This document shows, one piece after another, positions 1 to 10,200 of a stretch of DNA of 64,000 bases. Source of the DNA: Persicimonas caeni (GTDB lineage Bacteria > Myxococcota_A > Bradymonadia > Bradymonadales > Bradymonadaceae); assembly GCF_006517175.1 (NCBI RefSeq), contig NZ_CP041186.1, positions 4,243,074-4,307,073 on the forward strand, given 5' to 3'. The notes beneath the pieces are model-generated. The model was not told the origin of the DNA, did no database searches, and worked only from the letters and a program-made list of their open reading frames with translations. Both the position numbers and the translations under genes were made by a program. The first letter of the stretch is position 1; each line of letters opens with the position of its first letter.

Positions 1-3000
1 CTCGAAGAGCGGCGATTTGTTGTCGCGAAGCTCGGGCTCGGCGTAGTTTTCGGGGTATAAGAAGACCTTTCGATTGGCCTCCCACACCCGATAGTTCTTG
101 CGCCACGCCCACTCCTCGTCGGTGACGGTTTCGGGCGAGACCTCCACGGGTTGGGCTGCCCCGGCGGGGCTGCGCTCCAGGTTGAGCCGACAGCGCTGCA
201 CGTACAGTTGCAGGCTCGAGGTGGCGGCGACCAGCCGGGAGGTGCGCGCACAGCCGCCCAGCTCCACGTCGAGCAGGTAGTAGTGGTACAGGTCGTCGAC
301 CTCGTCGAATTGCGGGGCGCCCGTGTGCACCAGATAGTCGACCAGGGCGTCTCGCTTGCGGGCGAGCAGCTTGTCCTCGAGCGGTTGGACGGTGTCGTCC
401 CAGTCCTTCTGGTCGTAGCGGGTGTGCATCGCGCCGGCCAAGGCGGCGGCCGCGCCGGACAAAACCTCGTAGTTGGTCGAGGCCATCGCTGCCAGCGCGT
501 TTCCGGAGACGCCCAGCCGCTCGCACAATGCCAGGGCCGCCTCGAGGCGGCCGAGCGCGGCGATGGGGTCGGCGCCCAGCGCGACGTGATCGTGCAACGA
601 CTGAATCAGGTCGAGCTCGGTGTCGAAGCGCTCGGCCAAGAGCGATCGAGCGGCTTCGTCGAACCCGGTCGATTCGTCGTAGGCAGCGAGCGCGTCGAGA
701 AGCGCTTCCCGGCGCTGCGCGTCGAGCGCGGCGAGGTGGTCGGCGAAGGTCTCGAATTGCATGAGCGTCTTGACATCCGGCGCGCCCCAGTCAGCGTCGG
801 CGAATAGCTCGGGGTGGTTTTCCATGAACGCAACCGTCGCCTCGTCGAAGAGCGCGTCTGCCCACAAAACCTCGCGCGGGTCGTCTTCGGCGTCGGGGGC
901 GATCAGGCTCGTGAGCGCGTCGAGCGTCCAGCCGCTCTCTTCCCACCAGCTCCAAAACGAGACCAAGTTCAGCAGGTCGTCGAGTCCGGCGACCCAGCCC
1001 TGTGAGAGGTTCGGGGCGAGGGCACAGAGCGCGAAGAGCTGCTCGGCCGACACGCCGAGGCAGCGGGTCAGCAGGGCGTGGCGATGCAACAAGCCGAGGT
1101 TGGTGGCGTCGAGCGCGAATCGGCGCGCAGCGACGTCGTCGGCGTTGGGGGTGACGCCCAGTGGTACGGCGAGCCCTCGCACCAGCACGCCCAGGCTCAT
1201 CTCGTCGGTGCGAAGCCCGGCGGTCAGCCGACCGGTATTGGGGTCGGCATCGTCGTCGACATCGTCGTCGGAAGACGGTCGCAGCGACGGATGCAGATAC
1301 GAAAGTCCGGCCTCGGGCCACTCACCGGCGGTACGAACGAAGAAGTTGGTGTTGAAGACCCGGTCGAAGAGTGGGGTGCCCTCCTCGTCGGCGGCACGTC
1401 GCGGCATCGACGAAAAGAGGGCCAGGGTCTGGTCGACGTCGAGATCGAGGGTGTTTCGAAGCTCGAGCATCGCGGCGAGCGCGTTGCAGGCATCGGTGGA
1501 GATATCGTCGGCGAGCCCCTCATCGTCGAGGCGCTCGAGGGCGAGGTCGACCTCCTCGATCGTCCAGCCGAGCGCGCGCCACAGCCGCGTGAACCGGTGC
1601 AGCCGGTCGAGCGAGCTCGGCTTCAAGCCGCGGATGCGCTCGATGTCGTTTTGGATGCTCTCGTTGCTCCGCTTCTCACCGCGAATGGTGATGGCGACGC
1701 TGCCGGCCTCCGAGACGTACCAAGAGTTCACCGCGCGGCCGAGTTCGTTGCGCGTCAGGCCGGTCGCCGCCACCAGGTCTTGGGCGTCGAACGCCGAGAT
1801 GGTGTCGCCGTCGAGGTCGAAGTCGAGCCCGTACCAGCGTTCCAGCGCAGCCAAGTCGTCTTCAGGCGTGACCAAAACGTCATACGCATCGGGCGAGAGC
1901 CCCAGCGAGGCGCGAGCCATGGGGGCGCCAACTGCGTGGGCAGCGTCCGCCAAGGTTCGCTCGAAGTGCGCCAGGTAGATTTTCAGTTGTTCGACGGGCA
2001 GGTGGAAGGGCTGCTCGAAGCTGTCTCGGGGCTGGCCCGGGGTTCCGAGGAGCGCCTCGGCGTAGACCTCCTCGAAGACCGCCGGACGGTCGGCGAAGTC
2101 GCCGTCGAAGCCGCGGTCGCTCGCCACGGCGTTCTCCAAGATCTCGTTGATGATCTCGAGGTAGGGCACCAGCTCGTGGGTGTTCTCGCAGGTCAGCTCG
2201 AGCGTCCACAGGTCGGGGCGGCGCGACTTCAGCGCCAGCACGTGATCGGCGAGCGCGCCGGTGAAGTGCTCCTGGGAGATCTGCTCGTCGATGAACGTCA
2301 TCAGGTCGACGAAGTAGGCCGCCGGTCCCAGAATCGAGTGGCAATCCTTGCAGTCGCAAAACGCCAGCGCGCCGAACAGATCGTCGAAGCCGGGGATTTC
2401 GGCCAGGTAGGAGTCGACCTCGGTGGAGATATTGCTCACCGCCGTGTCGTTAAACCCGCCGTGGAGCAGGTCGATGATGGTGCCGGTATAGCCGGTCACG
2501 GTGGTGGCGATCTTGCGCGACTTGTCCCAGTAGCGCTGCACGGCCTCGGCTTTCAGACCGGTATCTTGGGCGATGCGCTCGACCTTGGCGCCGGCCACCT
2601 GGACCGCGGAGACGTATCCGGCGTCGACGATCTTGTGGGTGTCGAGGACGTCGTCGGTCATCGCCCAGACGCGCTGGTAGCTCTTGGCGGTGTCGAGCCA
2701 GCGGGTGCGGGTGTCCGCGTCGACGCCGCCGAACTCGATGCTCTCGACGACCTCCGCAGACGCAAGGTCGAGGGTGAGGAGCTCGGTGTTGCGGTTGAGC
2801 TTCAAGAACTTGGCGAAGTCGCGGTCACTCTCGGCGCGCTCGAGTGTCGCGGCAAGGCCGGCGGTGGGGAAGAGGTTGAGCGTCTTGCGGTGCAGCCCCT
2901 CGGCCCACCCTTCGACGTCCATGCCCACCGGCGGCTCGAGCTCGCCCATACGAATGATCTTGGTGAAGCCGTCGGCGTCGAGCTCGACGAGCTTGGTGGC

Positions 3001-3660
3001 GTCGAGCTGCTCGGTGCGAAGCCGCTCTTTAGCGGCGGCGACCAGGTCGGGATTCTCGTCGAGCACCCGGTAGGCGTTCGCCGCGTCGGCGACCTGCTTG
3101 GCGGTGCGCTCGTCGAGCGCCTGTCCGGCCACCAGCCCCTCGAGCCGGGAGGCGTCGAGCTGGTTGAGGCGCACCTCGGCGTCGATGAGCGGCTCGACCG
3201 CTGCGTCGTCGAGCGCGAACGCGTCGGCGAATTTGAACAGTTTGGCCGCCTCGAGCTGGGGCCGAAACTCGGGGTGCATCGCGATGGGCGTATCCATGCC
3301 GACGAGTTCGTCGAGGGGCCGCTCGTCGTCGGTGGTGTCCAACACGGCGTCGAGGTCGACTTCGGCGGTCGTCTCAGCGCCGTCCCCATCGCCACGGCGC
3401 CTGCGAAGACGATCGGCGAGCCCGCGCATCACCGCGCCGAGCGGCCGGCCGCTGCGCAGGTCGTCGGGACGCACGCGCAGGTTGGCCGCCACGCGGCGCA
3501 CCGGCGCACCGGCACCCTCGAAACGGCGCGCCAGAGTCTTGGTGGCCCGCTCGGTCAACTTTCGGTCGACGTGCTTGGCCAGGCGCGGGTCGCGCTCGGC
3601 CAGCTCGCGGGGGGTCAGGTGGGCGAGGGCATCGAGTTTCAGCAGGTCGTTGCGATTCAC
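1..3660 (-). CDS. Tc toxin TcA-like subunit (partial, 3' end outside window)
   Basis: TcA forms the pentameric receptor-binding and translocation channel of ABC toxin complexes. The 1,220 codons in the window carry family signatures: around residues 430-455 a Cys-rich turn followed by SILGPAAYFVDLMTF, matching the VRP1-type SVYSPAAYLVDLL signature, and around residues 1185-1220 the very conserved run KNYRVWEANRKVFLYPEN followed by ELRDNKSPLFE. TcA proteins are usually 2,300-2,500 residues, so roughly half lies beyond the left edge. The start is GTG at 3660, directly after an in-frame TAA and with GGAGAT a few bases upstream. It follows the TcB-TcC gene on the same strand, with two small genes between. 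Family assignment is firm; the target organism is unknown. Confidence 0.9.
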   Translation of the reverse strand, partial: MNRNDLLKLDALAHLTPRELAERDPRLAKHVDRKLTERATKTLARRFEGAGAPVRRVAANLRVRPDDLRSGRPLGAVMRGLADRLRRRRGDGDGAETTAEVDLDAVLDTTDDERPLDELVGMDTPIAMHPEFRPQLEAAKLFKFADAFALDDAAVEPLIDAEVRLNQLDASRLEGLVAGQALDERTAKQVADAANAYRVLDENPDLVAAAKERLRTEQLDATKLVELDADGFTKIIRMGELEPPVGMDVEGWAEGLHRKTLNLFPTAGLAATLERAESDRDFAKFLKLNRNTELLTLDLASAEVVESIEFGGVDADTRTRWLDTAKSYQRVWAMTDDVLDTHKIVDAGYVSAVQVAGAKVERIAQDTGLKAEAVQRYWDKSRKIATTVTGYTGTIIDLLHGGFNDTAVSNISTEVDSYLAEIPGFDDLFGALAFCDCKDCHSILGPAAYFVDLMTFIDEQISQEHFTGALADHVLALKSRRPDLWTLELTCENTHELVPYLEIINEILENAVASDRGFDGDFADRPAVFEEVYAEALLGTPGQPRDSFEQPFHLPVEQLKIYLAHFERTLADAAHAVGAPMARASLGLSPDAYDVLVTPEDDLAALERWYGLDFDLDGDTISAFDAQDLVAATGLTRNELGRAVNSWYVSEAGSVAITIRGEKRSNESIQNDIERIRGLKPSSLDRLHRFTRLWRALGWTIEEVDLALERLDDEGLADDISTDACNALAAMLELRNTLDLDVDQTLALFSSMPRRAADEEGTPLFDRVFNTNFFVRTAGEWPEAGLSYLHPSLRPSSDDDVDDDADPNTGRLTAGLRTDEMSLGVLVRGLAVPLGVTPNADDVAARRFALDATNLGLLHRHALLTRCLGVSAEQLFALCALAPNLSQGWVAGLDDLLNLVSFWSWWEESGWTLDALTSLIAPDAEDDPREVLWADALFDEATVAFMENHPELFADADWGAPDVKTLMQFETFADHLAALDAQRREALLDALAAYDESTGFDEAARSLLAERFDTELDLIQSLHDHVALGADPIAALGRLEAALALCERLGVSGNALAAMASTNYEVLSGAAAALAGAMHTRYDQKDWDDTVQPLEDKLLARKRDALVDYLVHTGAPQFDEVDDLYHYYLLDVELGGCARTSRLVAATSSLQLYVQRCRLNLERSPAGAAQPVEVSPETVTDEEWAWRKNYRVWEANRKVFLYPENYAEPELRDNKSPLFE

Positions 3661-3709
3661 TTACACATCTCCAGTTTATAAATTTTTCAGACGCCGGGCC
3701 GGGGCGGAG

Positions 3710-3943
3710 CTACGAGCGAAAATCGGAGTTGTATCGGCCACAGTCGCATTCAGTTCTGCGCAGTTTTCCGTCGGGCCATCGCAGGACGCGAATCGGTGCG
3801 AGGCAAACTTCACAGCGCACCGGCGGAGCACCCTTCGCATCCGCCTCGATGGCAGCCATCACGCGTTCAATGCGTCGTTCGTTGTCTTGTTTCCTCATGA
3901 CGTTGAAATGACCATGGTTCTTGGCCCCCACGGGTGGCTTCAT
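3710..3943 (-). CDS. Small Cys-rich (zinc-ribbon-like) hypothetical protein
   Basis: A 77-residue reading frame between the Tc immunity candidate and tcA, on the same strand. The C-terminal half has CEVC followed about 20 residues later by CDC, spaced like a small zinc ribbon; the N-terminal half is a charged helix. A shorter start at 3898 (MRKQDNERR) is equally possible and neither start has a strong ribosome binding site. Function unknown. Its place inside the toxin operon suggests either an accessory gene or a leftover from toxin-tip exchange. Confidence 0.45.
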   Translation of the reverse strand: MKPPVGAKNHGHFNVMRKQDNERRIERVMAAIEADAKGAPPVRCEVCLAPIRVLRWPDGKLRRTECDCGRYNSDFRS

Positions 3944-3962
3944 CGGGAATAAGCAAGTCGTT

Positions 3963-4283
3963 TTAGAGGAGATCGAGGCCTGTCACGTCTCGAAGCGCGA
4001 GCAAGAAGGTCTGTTGAAGTCGTTCGAACTCTTGGTGGGTCTCCCACGTAGCATGGTGAGGTGAGATATCTCCTCCGGAGTCGATTTCATGGACGATCCA
4101 CTCTGTTGAGCCCTCATTGAAATGTTCCTGTGGCCAATGCGTGATTTGGGCCAGTACCGAATCCGTCTCGATGACCAAGGATAGATCATCCAACTGTGCA
4201 TCATTTATGACGTCATCATACTCGCTCACCTTGGCCAATAAGGCTTGGAGCGATGATTGAATGTGCTCGCGGCTCGGTTTCAT
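3963..4283 (-). CDS. Putative immunity protein for the TcB-TcC toxin tip
   Basis: A 106-residue acidic protein starting MKPSREHIQS. Its ATG (4283-4281) overlaps the TGA of the preceding tcB-tcC gene (4282-4280) as ATGA, the arrangement expected for translational coupling. No family was recognised. The composition (many Asp, Glu and His, no signal peptide or membrane segment) fits a soluble cytoplasmic inhibitor. Position immediately after a polymorphic-toxin-type C-terminus is the main evidence for an immunity role, so the function is inferred from context. A longer upstream start is open but lies within the toxin gene and is less likely. Confidence 0.6.
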   Translation of the reverse strand: MKPSREHIQSSLQALLAKVSEYDDVINDAQLDDLSLVIETDSVLAQITHWPQEHFNEGSTEWIVHEIDSGGDISPHHATWETHQEFERLQQTFLLALRDVTGLDLL

Positions 4284-7200
4284 TTGATGAGCTCTTCGAT
4301 AAGATTTCGAAACTTCGGAAACTGCGGGACAGGCTCTCCTCGTCTTTTGGCCAGTCTGCCATGGATGCTGTTCGGGCCTGCAATCAAGCGCCAAGCGGAA
4401 TCGCCAGCCGGTCGAAGTGTTTCGGCTGGGACATCATAAGTTGCGAAGACATCTCCCGTTGGGGCTGCCTTATAAGCATCAGGGTCAGCAGGGTACGCAA
4501 CTCTGTGGACGCCGCCGCCACCTTCCTGAACTCGGCCTGTGGTTTTCATCTTTTCGAGTTCGTCTGGAGCCATCCATCTGCCCACTCTCGCCCAATCGCC
4601 ATCCCCACCGCCAGCACCACCGGCACCGCCACCACCGCCGGCACCGCCACCACCGCCGGCACCGCCACCACCGCCGGCACCGCCACCACCGCCGGCACCG
4701 CCACCACCGCCGGCACCGCCACCAGCATTCCTTCTGCTGGCGTCCATCGTCACATCTGCCGCTTCGTCCCCATATCGACTCACCGCCCGGGTCGTATCGC
4801 CGAGCGCATCGGCGGCGTCGACCGCCTTGCGGCCGAATTTGCCGGCGGTGGCGCCCCAGCCGGCGAACGGGATCATCGCCGCGAAGCTCAACCCGGCTCC
4901 AACATAGTCACCGCGACCGAGCGAGATGAGTCCGTTGATGCCGTCGGCGATTTCGCCCAGACCGGGGACCAGGCCGACCACGTCGAGGCCAATCTGAAGC
5001 CCGTCGAGGGCGGGGTCGACCCAGGAGAGCCACTCGGGGAGCTCCTCGTCGCCCATGCCTCCTTTGAGCCCGCGTTTTCCGTGGGCGGGCCCGGAGCCAT
5101 CGCCGTCGGGCGAGCCGCCGGGCGTCCCGGTTTGCCCGCCGCCTGCGCTGCCGTTGGGGTGGCCGCCCCCTTGGCCGCCCGGTCGTTGCCCGCTGCCGTC
5201 GTCGGCGCCGGGAGTGCCGCGTGGATCTACGTACGGGTTGCCGGCGCCTGCCCCCTCGCGGATCAGGTCGGGGTCGATGTCCGGCGAGTAGGGGATGCCT
5301 TGACTGCTCGTGGGTAAACCAGGGGGAACCGGCGGCAGATTCTGCGCGCCGTCGGGAGCGTTGCCGCTCGAGCTTCCTCCACCTGTAGTGCTGCCATCAG
5401 TGCTGCCTTCGGCCACCCCCTCGGTGGTGTCGCCGTTTCCGCTGACGCCGTCGTTGTCGCTCGCTGGGGCATTCGGGGCGCCGTTTTCGGCGCCCTTGTC
5501 GCTGCCTACGTTGCTGGAGTCGGCTGTGGCTTCGTCTTGGCCCGCGCCGCCTTCATCTTGGCCGTCACCGGTTGACTCGGATGAATTTGGGCCCGGATCG
5601 GCAGCGTCTGGGGCGTCCCCGTCGCCGGTCTCTCCTGCGGCATCGCCCTCGCCACCATCGCCCTCGCCACCATCGCCCTCTCCGGCATTGCCCTCGCCGG
5701 CATCGCCTTCGCCACCACCACCGCCGCCGGCCGAGTCGACCGCCTCGTCGAGGCGGCTGTCTCCGTTCATCTGGTCAGTGACCCGCGTCAGTGTGTAGAG
5801 GACGTCGCCGAGTTCCTCATCGCCCCCGACTCGGTCGATAATCTCCTGGCGGCGGCGACTGTCGTCGCGAGACTCCGTGATCAACCACGTGGTCTCGTTT
5901 ATGCGCTCCATATCGGTGACGATGATCCCCAACTCGATGCCGCGCGAGCGGTTGAATTGGGCGATCGCCTCTTCTTCGCTGAGCCCGCCTTCGACGGCAC
6001 CGACGATGTGGATGTCGTCACTCTGCAACCCATTCGGATCGACGAACCGAATCGGGTTATTGCGCACGAACCTGTATAGGTTGAGCCCGTCGACGGGCCC
6101 GGCCGGGTCGGGGCTGACCCAGTTGCCGATAAAGGGCGCGTAGTAGCGGTATTCGTAGTAGTACAGCCCGGTGGTGTCGTCGCGAAGCTTGCCGCTGTAG
6201 CGGTACTCCTTGAGCTTGACGTCGCGCGCCGAATCGCCGGCGATAAAACTGGTGCCGCCGTAGGCGAAATACTCCTCGTAGGAGATGACCTCGCCGTTGG
6301 CGTCGAGCTCCAGGCTCACCGAGCCCAGGTGGTTGTCGACCCGGTAGTGGATCTTTTTCTGGTCGAGGTCGTCGGTCTCGGCGCCCCGGTCGTCGACGTC
6401 CCACTGGTGCATCGTGGCGATGCGCGAGGAGCCGTCGCTCACATGACAGGTGCGCCGGCGAAGGCGTATCGCGCTGCCGCGGCGCACCTCGCGAATCTCG
6501 CAGTCGTCGAGATACACCACGTCGGTGACCTCGACTCCGCCTTGGACGACCCTCTCGGTCACTTTACGCGCCCGTCGGCCGTCGGCGCCGTAGACGTAAT
6601 ACTCGGCGTCGTCGGTCTGTTCGCCATCGCGCTCGATGACGACCGCGCGGGAGAGTCGATTCGCCCAGTCCCACTCGAGCCGGTCGAGGTGCGGCAGGCG
6701 CACCATGTTGCCGTTCTCGTCGAAGAACGACTCCGGGTCGGCGATCTCGACGCCGTCGACGTCGTGCTTGGCCACCGACCGGTTCGAGTCGGGGGCGGTC
6801 CACAAGTCGGTCGTCCAGCTACGCGAGGCAGCCTGGTGGCTGATCGACTCGAGGTTGCCGGCCAGATCGTAGGCGTAGGTGCGCGTGTAGCGCTCCATGG
6901 CCGCGCCGTTGTTCAGGCTCAGGTGCCGCGTGCCTTTGAGGCGCGCGCTTCCCGGAGCGCTGTGGCGATAATCGTGTTGTTGCAGCGCCCCGTGGACTCG
7001 CCCGGTCGCGCGCACCAGTTGGTAGTGCGCGTCGTAGGTGAACTCGCGCGCCGAGGTGACGCTGGCGCCCTGCACCAGGGCAGTCGCGCCGGCTGCGGGC
7101 TCTTGGCGGCGATCGACCCACCGGGTGATATTGCCCACCGGGTCGTAGGTGTAGGCGACGTCCATGTAGCGTCGCGTCGACGCCTCGCCGGGACGCTCGA

Positions 7201-10200
7201 CGCGCAGTCGGCTCAGTCTGAACGATCGGTCGTCGAAGTCGTGGCGAAGCTCGACGCCGTTGCCGAGCCTTGCGAGCGTGCGCTGGCCGCGGGCGTTGTA
7301 GGCGGCGTCTTCGAGGAAGGTCTCGTCGCGCAGCACGCCGTCCTCGGTCGACACGGTGACACGGCGCACCTCGCCGAGTTGTCCATACTCGTAGCGGTGG
7401 GTCGTGCCGTCGGCGAGTTGCTTTTCGTAGGGGCGGCCGAGCGCGTCGTAGCCCGCCTGGGAGACGTGGCCTTCGGGGTGCAGGGCGACCGAGTCGACGT
7501 CGGTCCAATCGGCCGGCGCGTCGTAGTCGGCGCGCAGCCGGCGTCGCTTGGTCAGCGGCGAGCCTGTGTGGTCGTAGCGCTCGAAGGCGAGCGTGCCGGC
7601 GTCGTCGAAGACCTCGAAGACCCGCCCGCGCAAGTTGCGGGCGCGGAGTTCGGCGTCGGGCAGCGCGGCCTGCTCGCCGTAGACGTTTCGACGCACCACG
7701 CGCTTGCCGCTGGTCTCATGGATACTGGCCTCGCGCAGGCGGCCGAGTTCGTCGAAGTCTTGGTGGACGTGGGTGCCCCGTCCATCCCAGCGGTCGACGG
7801 TGCGCCCGGCGGCGTCCCTGAACAACCACTTGTCGCCGGCGTCGGCGCTCTTCTCGTACAAGAGTCGACCGAGCATGTCGTATCGGTACGACAGCGTGGT
7901 GACGCCGCGCGGGTCGACCACGTCGACGGGGAGGCCCCGCAGGTCGTGGGTCGTGTCGGTGACGCGATCTTCGCCGGCCTCCCCGCCCTCGCCGGTTTCG
8001 ACGGTGCGCACCGTGCGCCCGGCGGCGTCGAAATGTGCGGAGGTGGGCGTGTCGGCGTGGGCGAGGGCGGCGTCGAGCGCCTTGCGGCGTGGGTCGTCGG
8101 CGTCGAGCGCGACGCGCTCGGCGGCCCAGTCGGAGCCGACGACGGCGTCGTTTCCGTCCCAACTGGTCACCGACCAGGCGGCGTACTCCACACGTGTGAC
8201 CGTTCCGTCGGGCTTCTTTCGGCCTACCTCGCGGCCGCTGGCGTCATAGGAGAATTCGGTGGCGACGCCATGAGCTTCCAGGGCGGCGTCGGACTCGAAG
8301 TCGGGGCTCGTCGAGAAGAACGGCTCGTGCCGACGCAGTAAGAGCCCTTTGTCGTCGTAGACCGCGTGGCCGGAGGTGAGCCAGCGTCGCGCGGCCGGGC
8401 CGTGCTCGACCTGTCCGTCGACGACGAGCACCTCGCCGTGGGCGTCGCGGCGAATCGCCTCGCCCGGTCCGGCCTCGGTCTTGGTCTGCAGCACACGGCC
8501 GAAGCCGTCCAGGTAGGTGATCGTGGCGTCGAGGCGCGAGTCGCCTGCACCTGCGCCCTCGCCGTCGTTGATATGCTCCTCGCGCACGATGTTGAGCAGG
8601 CGCGGCGGGCCTTCGCCGCGCTCGAAGGCCCCGAGGTCGTAAAACGAGCAGCTCGTGGCGGAGCCCAAAAGGGCGGCGGGATCGCTGGCAAAGTCGGCGA
8701 AGGTCATTCCCGCCGGCGCTTCCCATTGCTCGAGCGGGGCGTCGCCGAAGGCGTGCTCGGCTCCGTCGGCGCCCATGCGCGTGCCGTGTCGTGAGCGCGC
8801 AACGATCATTCCCATCGGGTCGTAGCGCACCTCTTCGACGTTGTCGTTGGCGTCGGTGATGCGCCAGGCGGCCATCCGCTGGACGTCGAGCTCGGCGGCT
8901 ATGCGGTTTCCGAGGCTGTCCTCGCTGGCGGTGACCACCAACCAATCGTCGTCGAACGAGACCTGCCGCTCCCCGCCGCCCGGCCGCTCTTCGCGGGCGA
9001 GGCGAAAGAAGCTGCTCGCGTCGCGGTAGTGATAGGTCGTCTGCGGCGTCCACCAGTAGCCGTCGCGCAGCTCGAGGCCGGCGTCGACGAGGCGCGCCTC
9101 GTCGACGCGCTCGCCGAAGATCTCGGCGACCAGCGTCTCGGGAAAGACCGCCCGGTCGACGTGATGGAGCAGTGTGAGCTCGCCGACATCACCCAAGGGG
9201 TTAGAGGTGTCGCGGGTATCGTCCCAAAAATGATTGCGCGTCCAGGCCAGCAGCCGGGCTTCGACATTCGCGTCGGTCGCCTCTGTGTCGAAGGGAAGAG
9301 GGGCGTCGTAGGGCAGCGGGTCGTCGAGCGCCACGTCGACCTGCGCGCGAAGGGCGTCGATATCGAGGCGAGCGCCGTCGAAGTCGAGGCCCGAAAGCTC
9401 GTAGCGCAGCCGCTCGACCTCGACGCCGAGCTCGTAGCGAGCCGGGTCGTCGAAGTTGACGTGGTTCGTGCAGGTGAGCTCGGCGTGCAGCCGCGCCTGT
9501 GCGTCGAGGCGTTCGGGGCCATCGCGGCGCGGGTAGGCCAGCGACAGCCGCCGGCTAACGTTGCCGTAAGCGTCGGCCTCGAGTTGCACCTGGTGGCTGA
9601 CGCGCGGGTCGTCTGCCTGCGCCTCGTATTCGTGGACCAGTGTCTCGGTCTGGGCCGGCGCGAACACGGCTTCGTGCTCGCCGTCGCTCGGTTGGCGGCG
9701 CTCGATCTCGTAGGCGTACTCGACGACGCGCAGCGGCGCGTCGGCCGGTCCGTCGTCGCCGACCTCGTAGTACTCCTGGCGCCAGGTCGTACCTGCCACC
9801 GAGCGCAAGGCGTCTTCGTGCTCGGCGTTGGTCCACGCGCTGCCGGCGACGCAACGCGGCGGCTCCAGCCGCATCTGGGCGGGGTCGGCGTCGAAGAACT
9901 CGTCGGCGCGTGCATCAAAATCGTCGAAGGCACCCACGTGGTTCCACGTGCGCCACATCATCGGGGCGGTGGGCGCGTCGGCGGCGTCCGGGGCGAGGTC
10001 GAGGGCATCGACCTGGCCGAAGCCGCGGAACCGACGCTCCTCGGCGTCCCATCGGCCGTCGCGGTACCGGTAGATGGTCTGTCGGCGGGTTTCACCGATG
10101 TGGTCGATCGTCTCGAGTTCGCCGACCACCGCGCCGTGGCGCGGCAGCTTGGTACGCCAGCCGCGGCCGTCCTGTTTGTCGCGCAGGTAGTCGAGCGTCG

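Noticed and set aside
1078..3681. Long plus-strand frame opposite tcA
   Set aside because: It is the complementary shadow of a confidently identified TcA gene; its Val/Gly/Arg-rich composition is typical of antisense frames in GC-rich DNA.
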